Assembly: GCA_021163085.1 (NCBI GenBank)
Contig: JAGGXL010000153.1
Coordinates: 1 to 11,279 of the forward strand
DNA: 11,279 bases
Origin: Thermodesulfobacterium sp.
GTDB taxonomy: Bacteria; Desulfobacterota; Thermodesulfobacteria; Thermodesulfobacteriales; Thermodesulfobacteriaceae
Direction of reading: 5' to 3'
Part shown: positions 1 through 7,763 of the stretch, piece after piece
Layout of the letters: each line of letters begins with the position of its first letter
Numbering within the stretch: position 1 is the stretch's first letter
Notes under the pieces: generated by a model
What the model saw: the letters and a program-made list of their open reading frames with translations, nothing else
The model's database searches: none
What the model was told of the DNA's origin: nothing
Program-made: the position numbers and the translations under genes

Positions 1-434
1 AAATATGCAAATAAAAAAACAGGATAAAAAAGTAAATTTTAAAAAGAAAAGCTTCTAAATATGTAAAATAGAGCTTTAATTTATAAATAACATCATTTAT
101 CATAAAATTTAAGTTTACACTGTGAGGTATTGTGTAATACTCCCACTGTTCAATAGATACATATTTAGTCTTTTAATTCAATTAAAACCTCCGATCTTGA
201 TTTCGGCGCCAGAATTAATCATACACACCTTCTCTATTGAAAAAAAAGCTTGCACAACCAACTCTCTAAAGTTGAAGCACCAAAACTTGTGCTTTCTCAC
301 CGTAGTTTTAATAACCTCTACTATCTTCTGAGTAAATATCTCCCTTTACTTCCTCAATAAAAAAGTTTCACCCTTGTACTACGACCTTTAAATCATACCC
401 TTTTATATTCTGTTACTTATGCGCTTCTATGTAT
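1..434. other. AT-rich intergenic region, no confident gene
   Basis: No convincing protein gene is seen downstream of the SpoIID-domain gene. On the minus strand an ATG at 103 opens a frame that stays open to the left edge (34 codons, Phe/Leu/Ile-rich, resembling a membrane segment), but it has no Shine-Dalgarno sequence and its composition follows from T-runs, so it is only a weak candidate for the start of a further gene. A 14-codon minus-strand frame (residues MINSGAEIKIGGFN) lies in a small GC-richer patch near 180-225. A perfect 7-bp inverted repeat (171-177 with 181-187) and an imperfect hairpin (about 122-146) are present. The terminator-like structure at 240-295 is listed separately. 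Confidence 0.5.
240..295 (-). terminator. Terminator-like structured element with U8 tail
   Basis: Read on the minus strand, this segment ends in eight T residues (247-240) preceded by several complementary arms. 294-289 pairs with 280-275 (AAGCAC/GTGCTT), 274-270 pairs with 263-259 (CAACT/AGTTG), and 292-287 pairs with 257-252 (GCACAA/TTGTGC). GCTT (278-275) can also pair with AAGC (251-248) directly before the T run. The first and third stems exclude each other. It sits about 140 nt beyond the SpoIID-domain gene and may end that transcript or a small RNA. The stem next to the U-tract is interrupted, so terminator strength is uncertain. Confidence 0.4.
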
Positions 435-1955
435 CTACCACATTTTTTTAAGTTCTGTACATGGATAGTAAAATTGAAGTATCTGTTTAAATGTGTATCC
501 TTTTTCCCCTAATTCCGCGGCACCCCATTGAGAATAACCAACACCATGTCCCCATCCCCGGCCTTCAAAGATAAAAAAGTTACCTTTCTTTTTAATAAAA
601 AAGAGAATTTCTGGAAGTTTTAAGGCTCGCCGAAGAATAGTCCGAGTGCGATAAATATCAGTACCCTGGCGAGCAATGATTTTGACTTTTATAATTCTGC
701 CTGAAGGCCCTTTTTCTACAGGAATAATATCCTGTAATCCTTTGATATTTAAGCCAATACGTCTTAAAGAGTTTTCAATCTCTTTTTTACTAAATGTCTT
801 TTTCCAATAGGCCATTTTTCCCTTTAGGCTGGGTGGATCTGGATGGGCAATAAGATAAGATTTATAAAGCTGAAAAATGCAGCCAGCATCTGCTGTATAA
901 CCACCGCTGTTTGCTGTATACATTGCTAAAATAGGCCTGTTTTTCTCTACCAAAACCAGACCTTCTGTCTCCTGTACCGCTCTGGTAGTGTGAGGAGTTT
1001 CTCTTTCTACACCTTTATATGCCTGATCTCCTTCATTATCCACCAAATCATAATCCCAGTTTTTTCGGTGCAAAACCTGATAAAAAGCATAGGTGCGGGA
1101 AGCCACCGCTTGTGCCTTTAAGGTTTCCAAAGGCCAAGAAGGAAAAGATTCAGAGGGTACCACACCCCAGAGATATTTTTCTATATCCACTACATTTATG
1201 ACCATTAAGCTTCCTTCCCTGGCTAAAAGTAAAATGCTTCCCCTTACTTTTTTCTTCCTTTTTTTTGCTGTAATTTCTAAAGGAGTGTTTGCAGTAATGG
1301 TGTAGCTTAAGGCAGAGGGATAATTTGCACAAACCACTCCTTGCTGATAATAACAAGTAAGATGGTTTTGACTAAGAGGATGTCCATTTATAGTTAAATT
1401 TTTACCACTAATAACCACCCTATTTACTTTGCGGTATAATAAAACACGCACCTTTGGTCTTTTTGTTGGTGGTGGAGGAGGGGGTGGTATAGCCTTTTTA
1501 GCCTTTTCTAAAAGAACTTCAGCTTGAAAGCGGAACTTTCCTTGAGGATATTTTTGCAAATAAGTAGATAAAACTTTAATTGCATCCTGCCATTTTTCCA
1601 TATCAAAAAGCAACAATCCCTTGCGATAAAGGGCAATTTCTTCAGCTTCTGGATATTCCTTAATGATCTGATCATAAATTTTTAACGCCTCTTCCTCAGC
1701 GTCAAGAAAAGTGGCAAGAAGATTTGCCTTATATAAAAGAGCTCTAAATTTTGTTTTCCGATAAGTAGTTACCTCGTAGGCAGTATTATAGGCATCTAAG
1801 GCTTCCAGATATTTCCCTACATCTATTAAATAGCTGGCATAATTTAGGTTCCACTGGGCAAGCCTTTCGGCAGAAAGCTTATCTTCATCTGCCTGCAATA
1901 TGCCAAATAAAAATATATCGATGATAAGAACAAAAATTAAGATCCACCTTCGCAC
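435..1955 (-). CDS. Exported TPR protein with SpoIID/LytB domain
   Basis: The 506-residue protein has an N-terminal signal or membrane segment (about 1-22), a TPR-like helical region (about 30-155), a seven-proline linker (157-163) and a SpoIID/LytB domain (about 165-500). Family hallmarks are visible: YLWGVVPSE with the conserved glutamate at residue 269 (the position proposed as catalytic in SpoIID), AQAVASRTYA (281-290), ANSGGYT (348-354) and GRGWGHGVGYSQWGA (465-479). SpoIID of Bacillus is a lytic transglycosylase that cuts glycan strands lacking stem peptides. In non-sporulating diderms such domains are thought to act on periplasmic peptidoglycan, and that role is inferred here. The start is GTG at 1955. 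An AAAGGAG Shine-Dalgarno overlaps the stop codon of the upstream AsmA-like gene, whose stop ends 3 nt before the GTG, so translation is probably coupled. Confidence 0.9.
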   Translation of the reverse strand: MRRWILIFVLIIDIFLFGILQADEDKLSAERLAQWNLNYASYLIDVGKYLEALDAYNTAYEVTTYRKTKFRALLYKANLLATFLDAEEEALKIYDQIIKEYPEAEEIALYRKGLLLFDMEKWQDAIKVLSTYLQKYPQGKFRFQAEVLLEKAKKAIPPPPPPPTKRPKVRVLLYRKVNRVVISGKNLTINGHPLSQNHLTCYYQQGVVCANYPSALSYTITANTPLEITAKKRKKKVRGSILLLAREGSLMVINVVDIEKYLWGVVPSESFPSWPLETLKAQAVASRTYAFYQVLHRKNWDYDLVDNEGDQAYKGVERETPHTTRAVQETEGLVLVEKNRPILAMYTANSGGYTADAGCIFQLYKSYLIAHPDPPSLKGKMAYWKKTFSKKEIENSLRRIGLNIKGLQDIIPVEKGPSGRIIKVKIIARQGTDIYRTRTILRRALKLPEILFFIKKKGNFFIFEGRGWGHGVGYSQWGAAELGEKGYTFKQILQFYYPCTELKKMW

Positions 1956-1958
1956 GAT

Positions 1959-4169
1959 TTACTCCTTTAAATCTTTTTCAATAGAAAAGCTTTTTTTAAA
2001 AATTCCTTTTTCCACCCAGCCGTTTAAAATAAATATCTGCCTGTTAACTTTATAACTGCCCTCTGCAAAAAATCGCAAAACAGGAGAGATAAAACGGACG
2101 TTTTTAAAATTCACCTCTTTTGATGTGCCTTTAAAGGTGCAAAGGATATTATCAAATGGTAAAGCATCATGAAGTGTTGAGGGGTTTAATCTCACGATAT
2201 GTAAAATATCCAAGATGAAACCAAGAGATTTATGTAAATTGGAAAGTTTCATAATCTGACCATTTTCAATAGTTGCAAGACCCTCTACTTGGATATTATC
2301 TATGAATTCTTTATTGCTTTGTCCGTGTGCACTGGCAGTAAATTGAAGGGTAGTACTTCCTGTAACATAAACTGGTGCCTCATGAATAAAACAACCTAAA
2401 AGATGATCTAAAGGTAGTGAACTGGCTTTTACTTCAGTAAAGCAATCAAGGTTAGTAGTAGTAAAGTCACATCCTCCATAGATAGAAAGGCCACAGGCAT
2501 AGGTATTTAAAGCCAGTTGATTGGTTGGGTTTTGAAAAATTACATCCATTTTTAAAGTTTCTAAAGGGAAAAAGTCAGTACAATCTATATTATCAAACTC
2601 CAAGTGCCACTTGGGTGCAATCTTGGCGATAATCTTTGTCCAAAAGAAGTCAAAAGGTTTGGATTGAGTTTCACCTTGATTATGTTTAGAAGTATTAGTT
2701 TTATTCAGTTTTTTCTTAGGAAGAATAGACAATTTAGGTGTAATAACAAGTATTTTGTCTTTCTTTTGATTGATCCGTGATTTACCTTTTATGAACAGAC
2801 CAGCTACTTCTAAGGCATAGCTTGCCTTTACTTCTCCACCTACTGTATTTTTTAAGACAATATGTTTCAAATATAGAGGATAAAACTCTAATTCCTTGAT
2901 CAAGAGATCAATTTGAGTAAGAGAAAAATCTAAAGGCAACTGTCCATTAAGATAGAGTTTGACAAAACCTTTAGGAAATACCGAAATCTCCGTTTGCAAG
3001 TTAGTAAATTTAATTTTATTAGGCGTATAATCAAGATGGCCGGACAGTTGCTTAAAAGAAAAGGTCTTATCATGCCATTTTAGCGTAGTAGCAGGTTTGT
3101 GCTGAAAATCAAACATCATGGAAAGTTTTTCTTTATTTAATATTACCTGTATATTTTGAAATACGAGACCACCATTTAAAGTAATTGTCTCTTGAGGTGC
3201 CGACGAAAGGTGTTTTATAAATAGATAATCAACATCTTTTATAGCTATATCTAACTTTTGCGTTTTAACTTGACCCTTGTTTTCTGCATAAACAAAATCT
3301 ATTACCTCAGTTTGTAAATTTATATGGCCGGTTTTTTGGCTAAAGGAAGGAGATAGAGTTATAACTACTGGTTTTACAGTTCTTATACGTGCCTGTGCAC
3401 TTTTAAGCAAAAATTTATTATCTTTTTTTTCTAAGCTTACTTGAAGATTGTTAACAGAAAGTTGACCAGCGATTTGCACATCCTTTAAAGGATAAACAGT
3501 AATTTTGGCAAGAAGCTTTTTCTTTAAACTGGGATCAAACTTAAAGAGGACGCTTAAAAAAGAAGACATGTCTAAAGTAGCGTTAGCTAAGTTTACTTTA
3601 AGTTCTTCTTGTGTATAGGCTCCAGACAAATCAGTAAAAATGGTTTTATCTATACACAATCGCCCTATTTGCCAGGTAATAATTTTTTCTTTTTTTTCTA
3701 TATGTACATTCTGTAAAACAATTTGCTTTAGTCCATATATAAAAGGAAAAACAGCCTTTCTAAAATCAAGAATATAGTAAGTGCCTTTAGCTTTAAGTGT
3801 AATTTGACTTATAATAAGATTTCCTTTAAGCGACAAAGTTAACTTTTTATTTACATACCCTAATTTTTGCAAAATGATTAAAAAGCTGGCTGTTTCTATT
3901 TGAAGATGAGAAGCAGTGAGTTCCCATGCTAAAGGATCGGTAGAGATAAGCTGAAAATTGATATCTCCTTTTAAGCCAAACTCAGGGATGACCAAAAAGC
4001 TTTGAATAAGAAACTTATCAAATTGAAATGGGAGTTTAAGGTTAACTGTTGCTTGCAAATTAAAAGAAAGTTCTTCTTTCTTACTTTGAAGAGGGGTAGT
4101 GTGAGCAAAAAGAATAGATGTGATGTTAAAAAAGATAACTACACAGCATAAAAATTTTAATTTTCTCAT
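1959..4169 (-). CDS. AsmA-like envelope protein
   Basis: The 736-residue protein has a hydrophobic N-terminus (about 5-22) followed by a long, mostly beta-rich body without further membrane segments. Residues about 625-725 show the pattern of an AsmA-type C-terminal region: a repeated-strand segment ENGQIMKLSNLHKSLG, then LPFDNILCTFKG, then VRFISPVLRFFAEGSY. A Lys/Asn/Gln-rich low-complexity stretch lies at about 485-505. AsmA-like proteins are inner-membrane-anchored periplasmic proteins linked to lipid transport or outer-membrane biogenesis. Assignment here rests on overall architecture and the C-terminal pattern, so the family is likely but the substrate is unknown. The start at 4169 lacks a strong Shine-Dalgarno and the gene follows a terminator, which suggests low expression or an unrecognised promoter. 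The stop codon lies inside the ribosome-binding region of the SpoIID-domain gene, so the two form a tight pair. Confidence 0.6.
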   Translation of the reverse strand: MRKLKFLCCVVIFFNITSILFAHTTPLQSKKEELSFNLQATVNLKLPFQFDKFLIQSFLVIPEFGLKGDINFQLISTDPLAWELTASHLQIETASFLIILQKLGYVNKKLTLSLKGNLIISQITLKAKGTYYILDFRKAVFPFIYGLKQIVLQNVHIEKKEKIITWQIGRLCIDKTIFTDLSGAYTQEELKVNLANATLDMSSFLSVLFKFDPSLKKKLLAKITVYPLKDVQIAGQLSVNNLQVSLEKKDNKFLLKSAQARIRTVKPVVITLSPSFSQKTGHINLQTEVIDFVYAENKGQVKTQKLDIAIKDVDYLFIKHLSSAPQETITLNGGLVFQNIQVILNKEKLSMMFDFQHKPATTLKWHDKTFSFKQLSGHLDYTPNKIKFTNLQTEISVFPKGFVKLYLNGQLPLDFSLTQIDLLIKELEFYPLYLKHIVLKNTVGGEVKASYALEVAGLFIKGKSRINQKKDKILVITPKLSILPKKKLNKTNTSKHNQGETQSKPFDFFWTKIIAKIAPKWHLEFDNIDCTDFFPLETLKMDVIFQNPTNQLALNTYACGLSIYGGCDFTTTNLDCFTEVKASSLPLDHLLGCFIHEAPVYVTGSTTLQFTASAHGQSNKEFIDNIQVEGLATIENGQIMKLSNLHKSLGFILDILHIVRLNPSTLHDALPFDNILCTFKGTSKEVNFKNVRFISPVLRFFAEGSYKVNRQIFILNGWVEKGIFKKSFSIEKDLKE

Positions 4170-4180
4170 ATCATACTTAG

Positions 4181-4229
4181 CAAAATAAAGGGAGAGAGTA
4201 AAGCAGAACCTTTAGCTTACCCCCTCCCT
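4181..4229 (-). terminator. Intrinsic terminator after LPP20-like gene
   Basis: On the minus strand, 4229-4215 (AGGGAGGGGGTAAGC) pairs with 4204-4189 (GCTTTACTCTCTCCCT) to give about 15 base pairs with two G-U pairs and one bulged T. The loop is 10 nt, and TTATTTT follows (4188-4182). It lies 12 nt past the stop of the LPP20-like gene and ends 13 nt before the AsmA-like start. It should end the operon that begins near 7600, or limit read-through into the AsmA/SpoIID pair. Confidence 0.8.
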
Positions 4230-4240
4230 GTTTAAAGAAT

Positions 4241-5140
4241 TTATTTTAAAAGGAACACCACTTTTGCTTGGTTTAAAAACTGGGTTTTTTGATTATGAAT
4301 AAAAATAGCCGCTGCATCATCTTCACTAACTTTGACATCCGTAAGTTTAACTACTCCCACAGCTTTGATAAACATCGGATTATTCGATCCCCAAGTTTTT
4401 AATAAAGCCTTTGCCTTATCTAAATTATTGGTAAATCCACCGCATCCTCTTTCTACAAGCACTGAACTTACAATTTTAGAGGGATCAAAAATAACTTCAC
4501 CTTTTTCTGTAAGAATTCGATTTATAAGTGCAGGTCTGAATGTATAATCTCTTACATCTATAATTACGCCATCATAAGGATAAATAAGCTCTGATGGTTT
4601 AGCTACCTCTGGTGTAGAGGGTTTTTGCACTTGAGGAGTTCCATTAAATTGGGGCTTTTCCATAACCTCAGGGATCAACTTTGGCTTATAAAAAGATGCC
4701 GAAGATGGTAAAAGACCCTCATCCTTCATCAGAGGAAGAATAATATCATAAAGACCACCTTTACCTCTTATGTAAAGACGCATGCATACCTCGGCATAAC
4801 CCCGTTCTGGATAATACTTTTCACCACACTTTACGGCTCCTTTGAGAAATCCCTCTACAGTGGTGCGGATGGTTTCACTTTGTAACATCCCATCCTTTAT
4901 CGTAGTTGTTCCGTACATACTAAGCCCTTGCAGAATTTCAAGTAAATCTCTCTGAGCAATTACCGTTGCTGCCCTGATGGCCCTATATCGTGTTTGCCCC
5001 TCTTCAGAAGTTCCGATTACCTGAATGTATCCCTCGCTAAAAACCTTTACAGGATCAGTTACAGGCTGCCAGTTTTGAGCAAAAACATATACATACATTA
5101 AGCACACTAAAATAACACTTACACTTAAAATCTTCCTCAT
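4241..5140 (-). CDS. LPP20/FlgP-like exported protein
   Basis: The 299-residue protein has a cleavable signal peptide (about 1-21, ending VFAQ). An LPP20-like domain (about 32-125) follows, with the recurrent pattern EGYIQVIG...RYRAIRAATVIAQRDLLEIL, and then a variable Pro-rich linker (about 150-187). The conserved C-terminal module (about 188-299) contains YDGVIIDVRD, FRPALINRIL and a final DAAAIFIHNQKTQFLNQAKVVF segment. The same two-module layout occurs in FlgP/LPP20-type outer-membrane proteins. No lipobox cysteine is visible, so unlike FlgP it seems to be soluble or peripherally attached. It is the third gene of the FlgT-like operon: a perfect AAAGGAGGT Shine-Dalgarno sits 7 nt before the ATG and overlaps the upstream stop. 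The function is unproven; a role in an outer-envelope assembly is inferred from family and neighbours. Confidence 0.75.
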   Translation of the reverse strand: MRKILSVSVILVCLMYVYVFAQNWQPVTDPVKVFSEGYIQVIGTSEEGQTRYRAIRAATVIAQRDLLEILQGLSMYGTTTIKDGMLQSETIRTTVEGFLKGAVKCGEKYYPERGYAEVCMRLYIRGKGGLYDIILPLMKDEGLLPSSASFYKPKLIPEVMEKPQFNGTPQVQKPSTPEVAKPSELIYPYDGVIIDVRDYTFRPALINRILTEKGEVIFDPSKIVSSVLVERGCGGFTNNLDKAKALLKTWGSNNPMFIKAVGVVKLTDVKVSEDDAAAIFIHNQKTQFLNQAKVVFLLK

Positions 5141-5154
5141 CTCTCAAACCTCCT

Positions 5155-6366
5155 TTAATAAATGTTCATTACATTTCTCAACTTCATTAAGGCTAAAATA
5201 AGCTCAGCTCCATCTACATAGTCATCAGGCCTAAACTCACCAGAAAGATCGGGTTCCATTAAACCTCTTGTTGTAACATTCATCACTGCATTAAACCAAG
5301 CCACATTAACTGGTACATCCGGAAAAGGTGATTTTTCAGTACCAAAATAGGCAGTAGCTAAATGTTCATTGCCTGTAAGCTTGGTCAATAGATCTTCTAA
5401 AATAAATGCCAATTCTTTGCGTTTAATGGGTTCTTGAGGTTTGAAAAGATATGCTTTTAGGAGGGGGTCATATTGGGCCTGTAATCCACGGATATTCCAC
5501 TTTATTACAGTAATAATTTCATCTTTAAAAGGATGATTTAATACATCATTTGGGATAAAATCTGCTTTTGGCGTATGAGATTTAACAGGTATACGTCCTG
5601 CCAAAAAGCGGTCAAGATGAAGTTCATCTACTAACAAAGCTGCCACATCACCCTTGGTAACCTGATCTTTTACTGCTATCTTTTTCGCTACATCTGTTAA
5701 TGTATATTGAGCACACGCTCTAACTATTTTCTGCACTTTCTTATATAAATTATCTGCCTTATCATGCCATTTACCAGGCTTATTAGATATAACTTTTGCA
5801 AGTGTTTCTTCTGCTTTTCTAAATTCATAGGCTTTATAATAAGCTACACCCATAAAATAATGGGCTGCTGAAGTTGTTTGATAATAAGGTAGTTTAGCCT
5901 CATCTACCTTTTTTAATTTAAGAGCATCTTCATAATGATCTTTAGCATTTTCTAACCAATCTTTGGGATGACTTTCGGTATAAACTCGAATAGCAGTGAC
6001 GTGATAGATAAATTTTTGGCTATCATCATTTGCTTTCTTTTTTGCCTTTTTGAGAAATGAAAACACTTTTTTCATATCAACTGCCTGGTGTTGAACATCT
6101 TCCTGTTTTGCAGCCCTGATTGCCAATACCAACGACTTACCTGCTAAAGCTGGGCTATAATTCTTATCTAAATAAAGCGCACGATCAAAATGACTTTCTG
6201 CCTCTTTTATTTCTCCCTTTTCGATTGCTTCCATACCCTGTAAATAATGGTGCACTGGGTTGTCCTCAATAGAAACAGGTGTTGGCTTTGGCTTGGCACA
6301 TGCTACAATAATGAACATTAACCCAATAATTAACCATATTTTCCCAAATCCCTTTGTTTTCTTCAT
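5155..6366 (-). CDS. TPR lipoprotein with C-terminal SLH repeats
   Basis: The 403-residue protein has a lipoprotein signal: a charged N-terminus, a hydrophobic stretch and a lipobox IVAC with Cys at residue 23. There is no Asp at +2, which favours the outer membrane. Residues about 35-215 are helical and TPR-like, with clear units at about 36-70 (AEIKEAESHFDRALYLD-type pattern) and 163-197. The C-terminus carries about three S-layer-homology units. The first (about 220-250) is partial, the second runs about 265-327, and the third (345-395) is canonical with FPDVP, a conserved Trp, GLMEPD and FRPDD. SLH units normally bind secondary cell-wall polymers or peptidoglycan, so the protein could tether the outer membrane to the wall, with the TPR region recruiting partners (inference). 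AAGGAGGG lies 7 nt before the ATG. The neighbours are 32 nt upstream (FlgT-like) and 14 nt downstream (LPP20-like), in one operon. Confidence 0.85.
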   Translation of the reverse strand: MKKTKGFGKIWLIIGLMFIIVACAKPKPTPVSIEDNPVHHYLQGMEAIEKGEIKEAESHFDRALYLDKNYSPALAGKSLVLAIRAAKQEDVQHQAVDMKKVFSFLKKAKKKANDDSQKFIYHVTAIRVYTESHPKDWLENAKDHYEDALKLKKVDEAKLPYYQTTSAAHYFMGVAYYKAYEFRKAEETLAKVISNKPGKWHDKADNLYKKVQKIVRACAQYTLTDVAKKIAVKDQVTKGDVAALLVDELHLDRFLAGRIPVKSHTPKADFIPNDVLNHPFKDEIITVIKWNIRGLQAQYDPLLKAYLFKPQEPIKRKELAFILEDLLTKLTGNEHLATAYFGTEKSPFPDVPVNVAWFNAVMNVTTRGLMEPDLSGEFRPDDYVDGAELILALMKLRNVMNIY

Positions 6367-6398
6367 AGGCTTACCCTCCTTCTTTTTAAATATTTTTC

Positions 6399-7547
6399 CT
6401 AATAACCTCCTCTTAATCCTGAATAAGCTCCTTCAAAAATTACCCTGCTTCCTGCCATTTTAACCGGGATAAGAGAAAGACCCGCTGTTTTCAATCTTTT
6501 GAGCATAATTTGCCTGACCGAAGTTGGATCCGCTTCACTAAAAACTTCTACTTCCATATAACTGCCTGTTTGACGTGATATCCGGTATCTCCATCCAATT
6601 TTACCCAAAATATCCTCTATTTTATCTTGTTCCCCGGGAGACACATTTCTAAAAATAAGCACTGCAAATTTTGTCCGACTACCGCTAAAACGAGTAACAA
6701 TCTTTTCGGTTAATTTATCTACACAACGGGGACCAATCTTGATAGCTATTCTTGCTACACCATCTGCCAATCCATATTCACCACCACGGGTGATAATTTT
6801 ACCTTTATCTTGAACATTACCGAATAGTTCCCCAGTTGTTGCATCGTATGCTTTTAAAGTTAAAGTAGCATAAATAATATAGTACCCATCCATCGTAGGC
6901 CGTTTCCCGGCGTCAAAACTAACAACCACCACAGCATCACCCGCTTCCTGACGTGCAATTTCAACCGCCGTTTCTTCATCTACAACCATTTCCGCAGCCA
7001 TACTTCTAATCCGTATCAGTTGATCAGGAAGAAAAACCCTGAAACCATATCCTGCTAATTTGTCTTCTATTAAATCCATTACACTTTGAACAGCCCTAGA
7101 ATTATAAGGTAGATCAAGTTCTGTTCGGGGTTTATATACAACCACAACCCTTCTTTCATCAAATTTTGTTTGTTGAAAAGTTCTTTGAAATTGAGGACTT
7201 TGCATAAATTCTTCTACGGCATTTTTTAATTTTATATCATCAACAACGGCAGTAAGTTTTACCTTATAAGTGTCTGTAACAGGATCATGACTCTCAGCTA
7301 AAACTTTGTAACTTTTTACATAACCCGCACTTGCTGAGGTAATACGGTCATAAATCAATTTCCCCTGATCTACCTGAGAAGAGGAAGTAATATAAGTCCC
7401 AAGGGCTTCTTCAACTGCATTTATAATAGCATTATTAATAGCTTCTTGTCTTGTTCCTCCTTCACCAATAGTTATCACTTCTAAAGCCCAAGAGCTAAGA
7501 GAAAATAAAAAAAGACCTACTAACATTAACAACAGGCTTCGTTTAAT
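6399..7547 (-). CDS. FlgT-like exported protein, apparent ATT start
   Basis: The protein is 382 residues if translation begins at the ATT codon at 7547-7545. That start gives an ideal signal peptide (MKRSLLLMLVGLFLFSLSSWA, cut before LEV) and sits 5 nt after the GGA core of a GGAAAGGAAG Shine-Dalgarno. The in-frame TTG at 7532 and ATG at 7526 lie about 20 or more nt from that site and give signal peptides without a basic N-terminus. Residues about 22-105 resemble the FlgT N-terminal domain: alternating strands, ARxxAI-like helix (RQEAINNAIINAVEEAL), then SSSQVDQGKLIYDRI and YVKSYKVL. Residues about 125-290 look like a CsgG/FlgO-type alpha/beta domain, and about 290-380 form a further small alpha/beta domain. 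FlgT of Vibrio is a periplasmic flagellar H-ring protein, but no flagellar context is seen here, so the role is open. This is the first gene of a promoter-led three-gene operon. Confidence 0.75.
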   Translation of the reverse strand: MKRSLLLMLVGLFLFSLSSWALEVITIGEGGTRQEAINNAIINAVEEALGTYITSSSQVDQGKLIYDRITSASAGYVKSYKVLAESHDPVTDTYKVKLTAVVDDIKLKNAVEEFMQSPQFQRTFQQTKFDERRVVVVYKPRTELDLPYNSRAVQSVMDLIEDKLAGYGFRVFLPDQLIRIRSMAAEMVVDEETAVEIARQEAGDAVVVVSFDAGKRPTMDGYYIIYATLTLKAYDATTGELFGNVQDKGKIITRGGEYGLADGVARIAIKIGPRCVDKLTEKIVTRFSGSRTKFAVLIFRNVSPGEQDKIEDILGKIGWRYRISRQTGSYMEVEVFSEADPTSVRQIMLKRLKTAGLSLIPVKMAGSRVIFEGAYSGLRGGY

Positions 7548-7560
7548 AATCTTCCTTTCC
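7545..7560 (-). promoter_or_regulatory. Shine-Dalgarno and non-standard ATT start
   Basis: The minus strand reads GGAAAGGAAG (7560-7551), then ATT (7550-7548), then ATT (7547-7545) followed by AAA CGA AGC. The strong purine-rich site is positioned for the second ATT and not for the downstream TTG or ATG codons. The resulting Ile/Met-Lys-Arg-Ser start matches the MKK/MRK starts of neighbouring exported proteins. This is inference from spacing and signal-peptide shape; a substitution in an original ATG is equally possible. Confidence 0.6.
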
Positions 7561-7605
7561 CTCTTAAAAGTTTCTCTTACCTTTTAGAATTATTTAAAAT
7601 TAAAT

Positions 7606-7633
7606 ATATTACAAAAATGGAAACTAATGTCAA
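7606..7633 (-). promoter_or_regulatory. Sigma-70-type promoter of FlgT-like operon
   Basis: The minus strand shows a perfect -35 TTGACA (7633-7628), a 16-nt spacer and a -10 TAATAT (7611-7606) in AT-rich DNA. The predicted start near 7598 leaves a leader of about 50 nt before the Shine-Dalgarno and ATT start of the FlgT-like gene. It is the best promoter match in the window. Confidence 0.7.
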
Positions 7634-7763
7634 GAAAGTATTCACTCAAAACTTACAATCGATTTTTTTGAAAAATATAAGGTAACCTCCTTATTGTCTT
7701 TGCACCTTTTTATTAAACTTTATTACCAAAATACCAACATTACCATTTGTCCTTTGACTCTAT

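Noticed and set aside
118..148. Imperfect hairpin around GTATT/AATAC
   Set aside because: Short stem with internal mismatches and no U-tract on either strand; no clear role.
122..331. 69-codon plus-strand frame starting GTG
   Set aside because: No Shine-Dalgarno, no recognisable domain, and it runs against the terminator-like structure on the other strand; composition looks like non-coding AT-rich DNA.
1019..1356. Three frames of 60-70 codons on both strands inside the SpoIID-domain gene
   Set aside because: They are shadows of a well-supported gene, with no ribosome-binding site or family signature.
4332..4547. 71-codon plus-strand frame
   Set aside because: Antisense shadow of the conserved C-terminal module of the LPP20-like gene.
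7585..7655. 22-codon minus-strand hydrophobic frame starting GTG
   Set aside because: It coincides with the -35/-10 promoter elements and lacks a ribosome-binding site.
7677..7694. Perfect AAGGAGGT ribosome-binding-like sequence with a short hairpin on the minus strand
   Set aside because: No start codon at a suitable distance; downstream frames stop quickly and overlap the operon promoter. The 6-bp stem is too weak to call a terminator with confidence.
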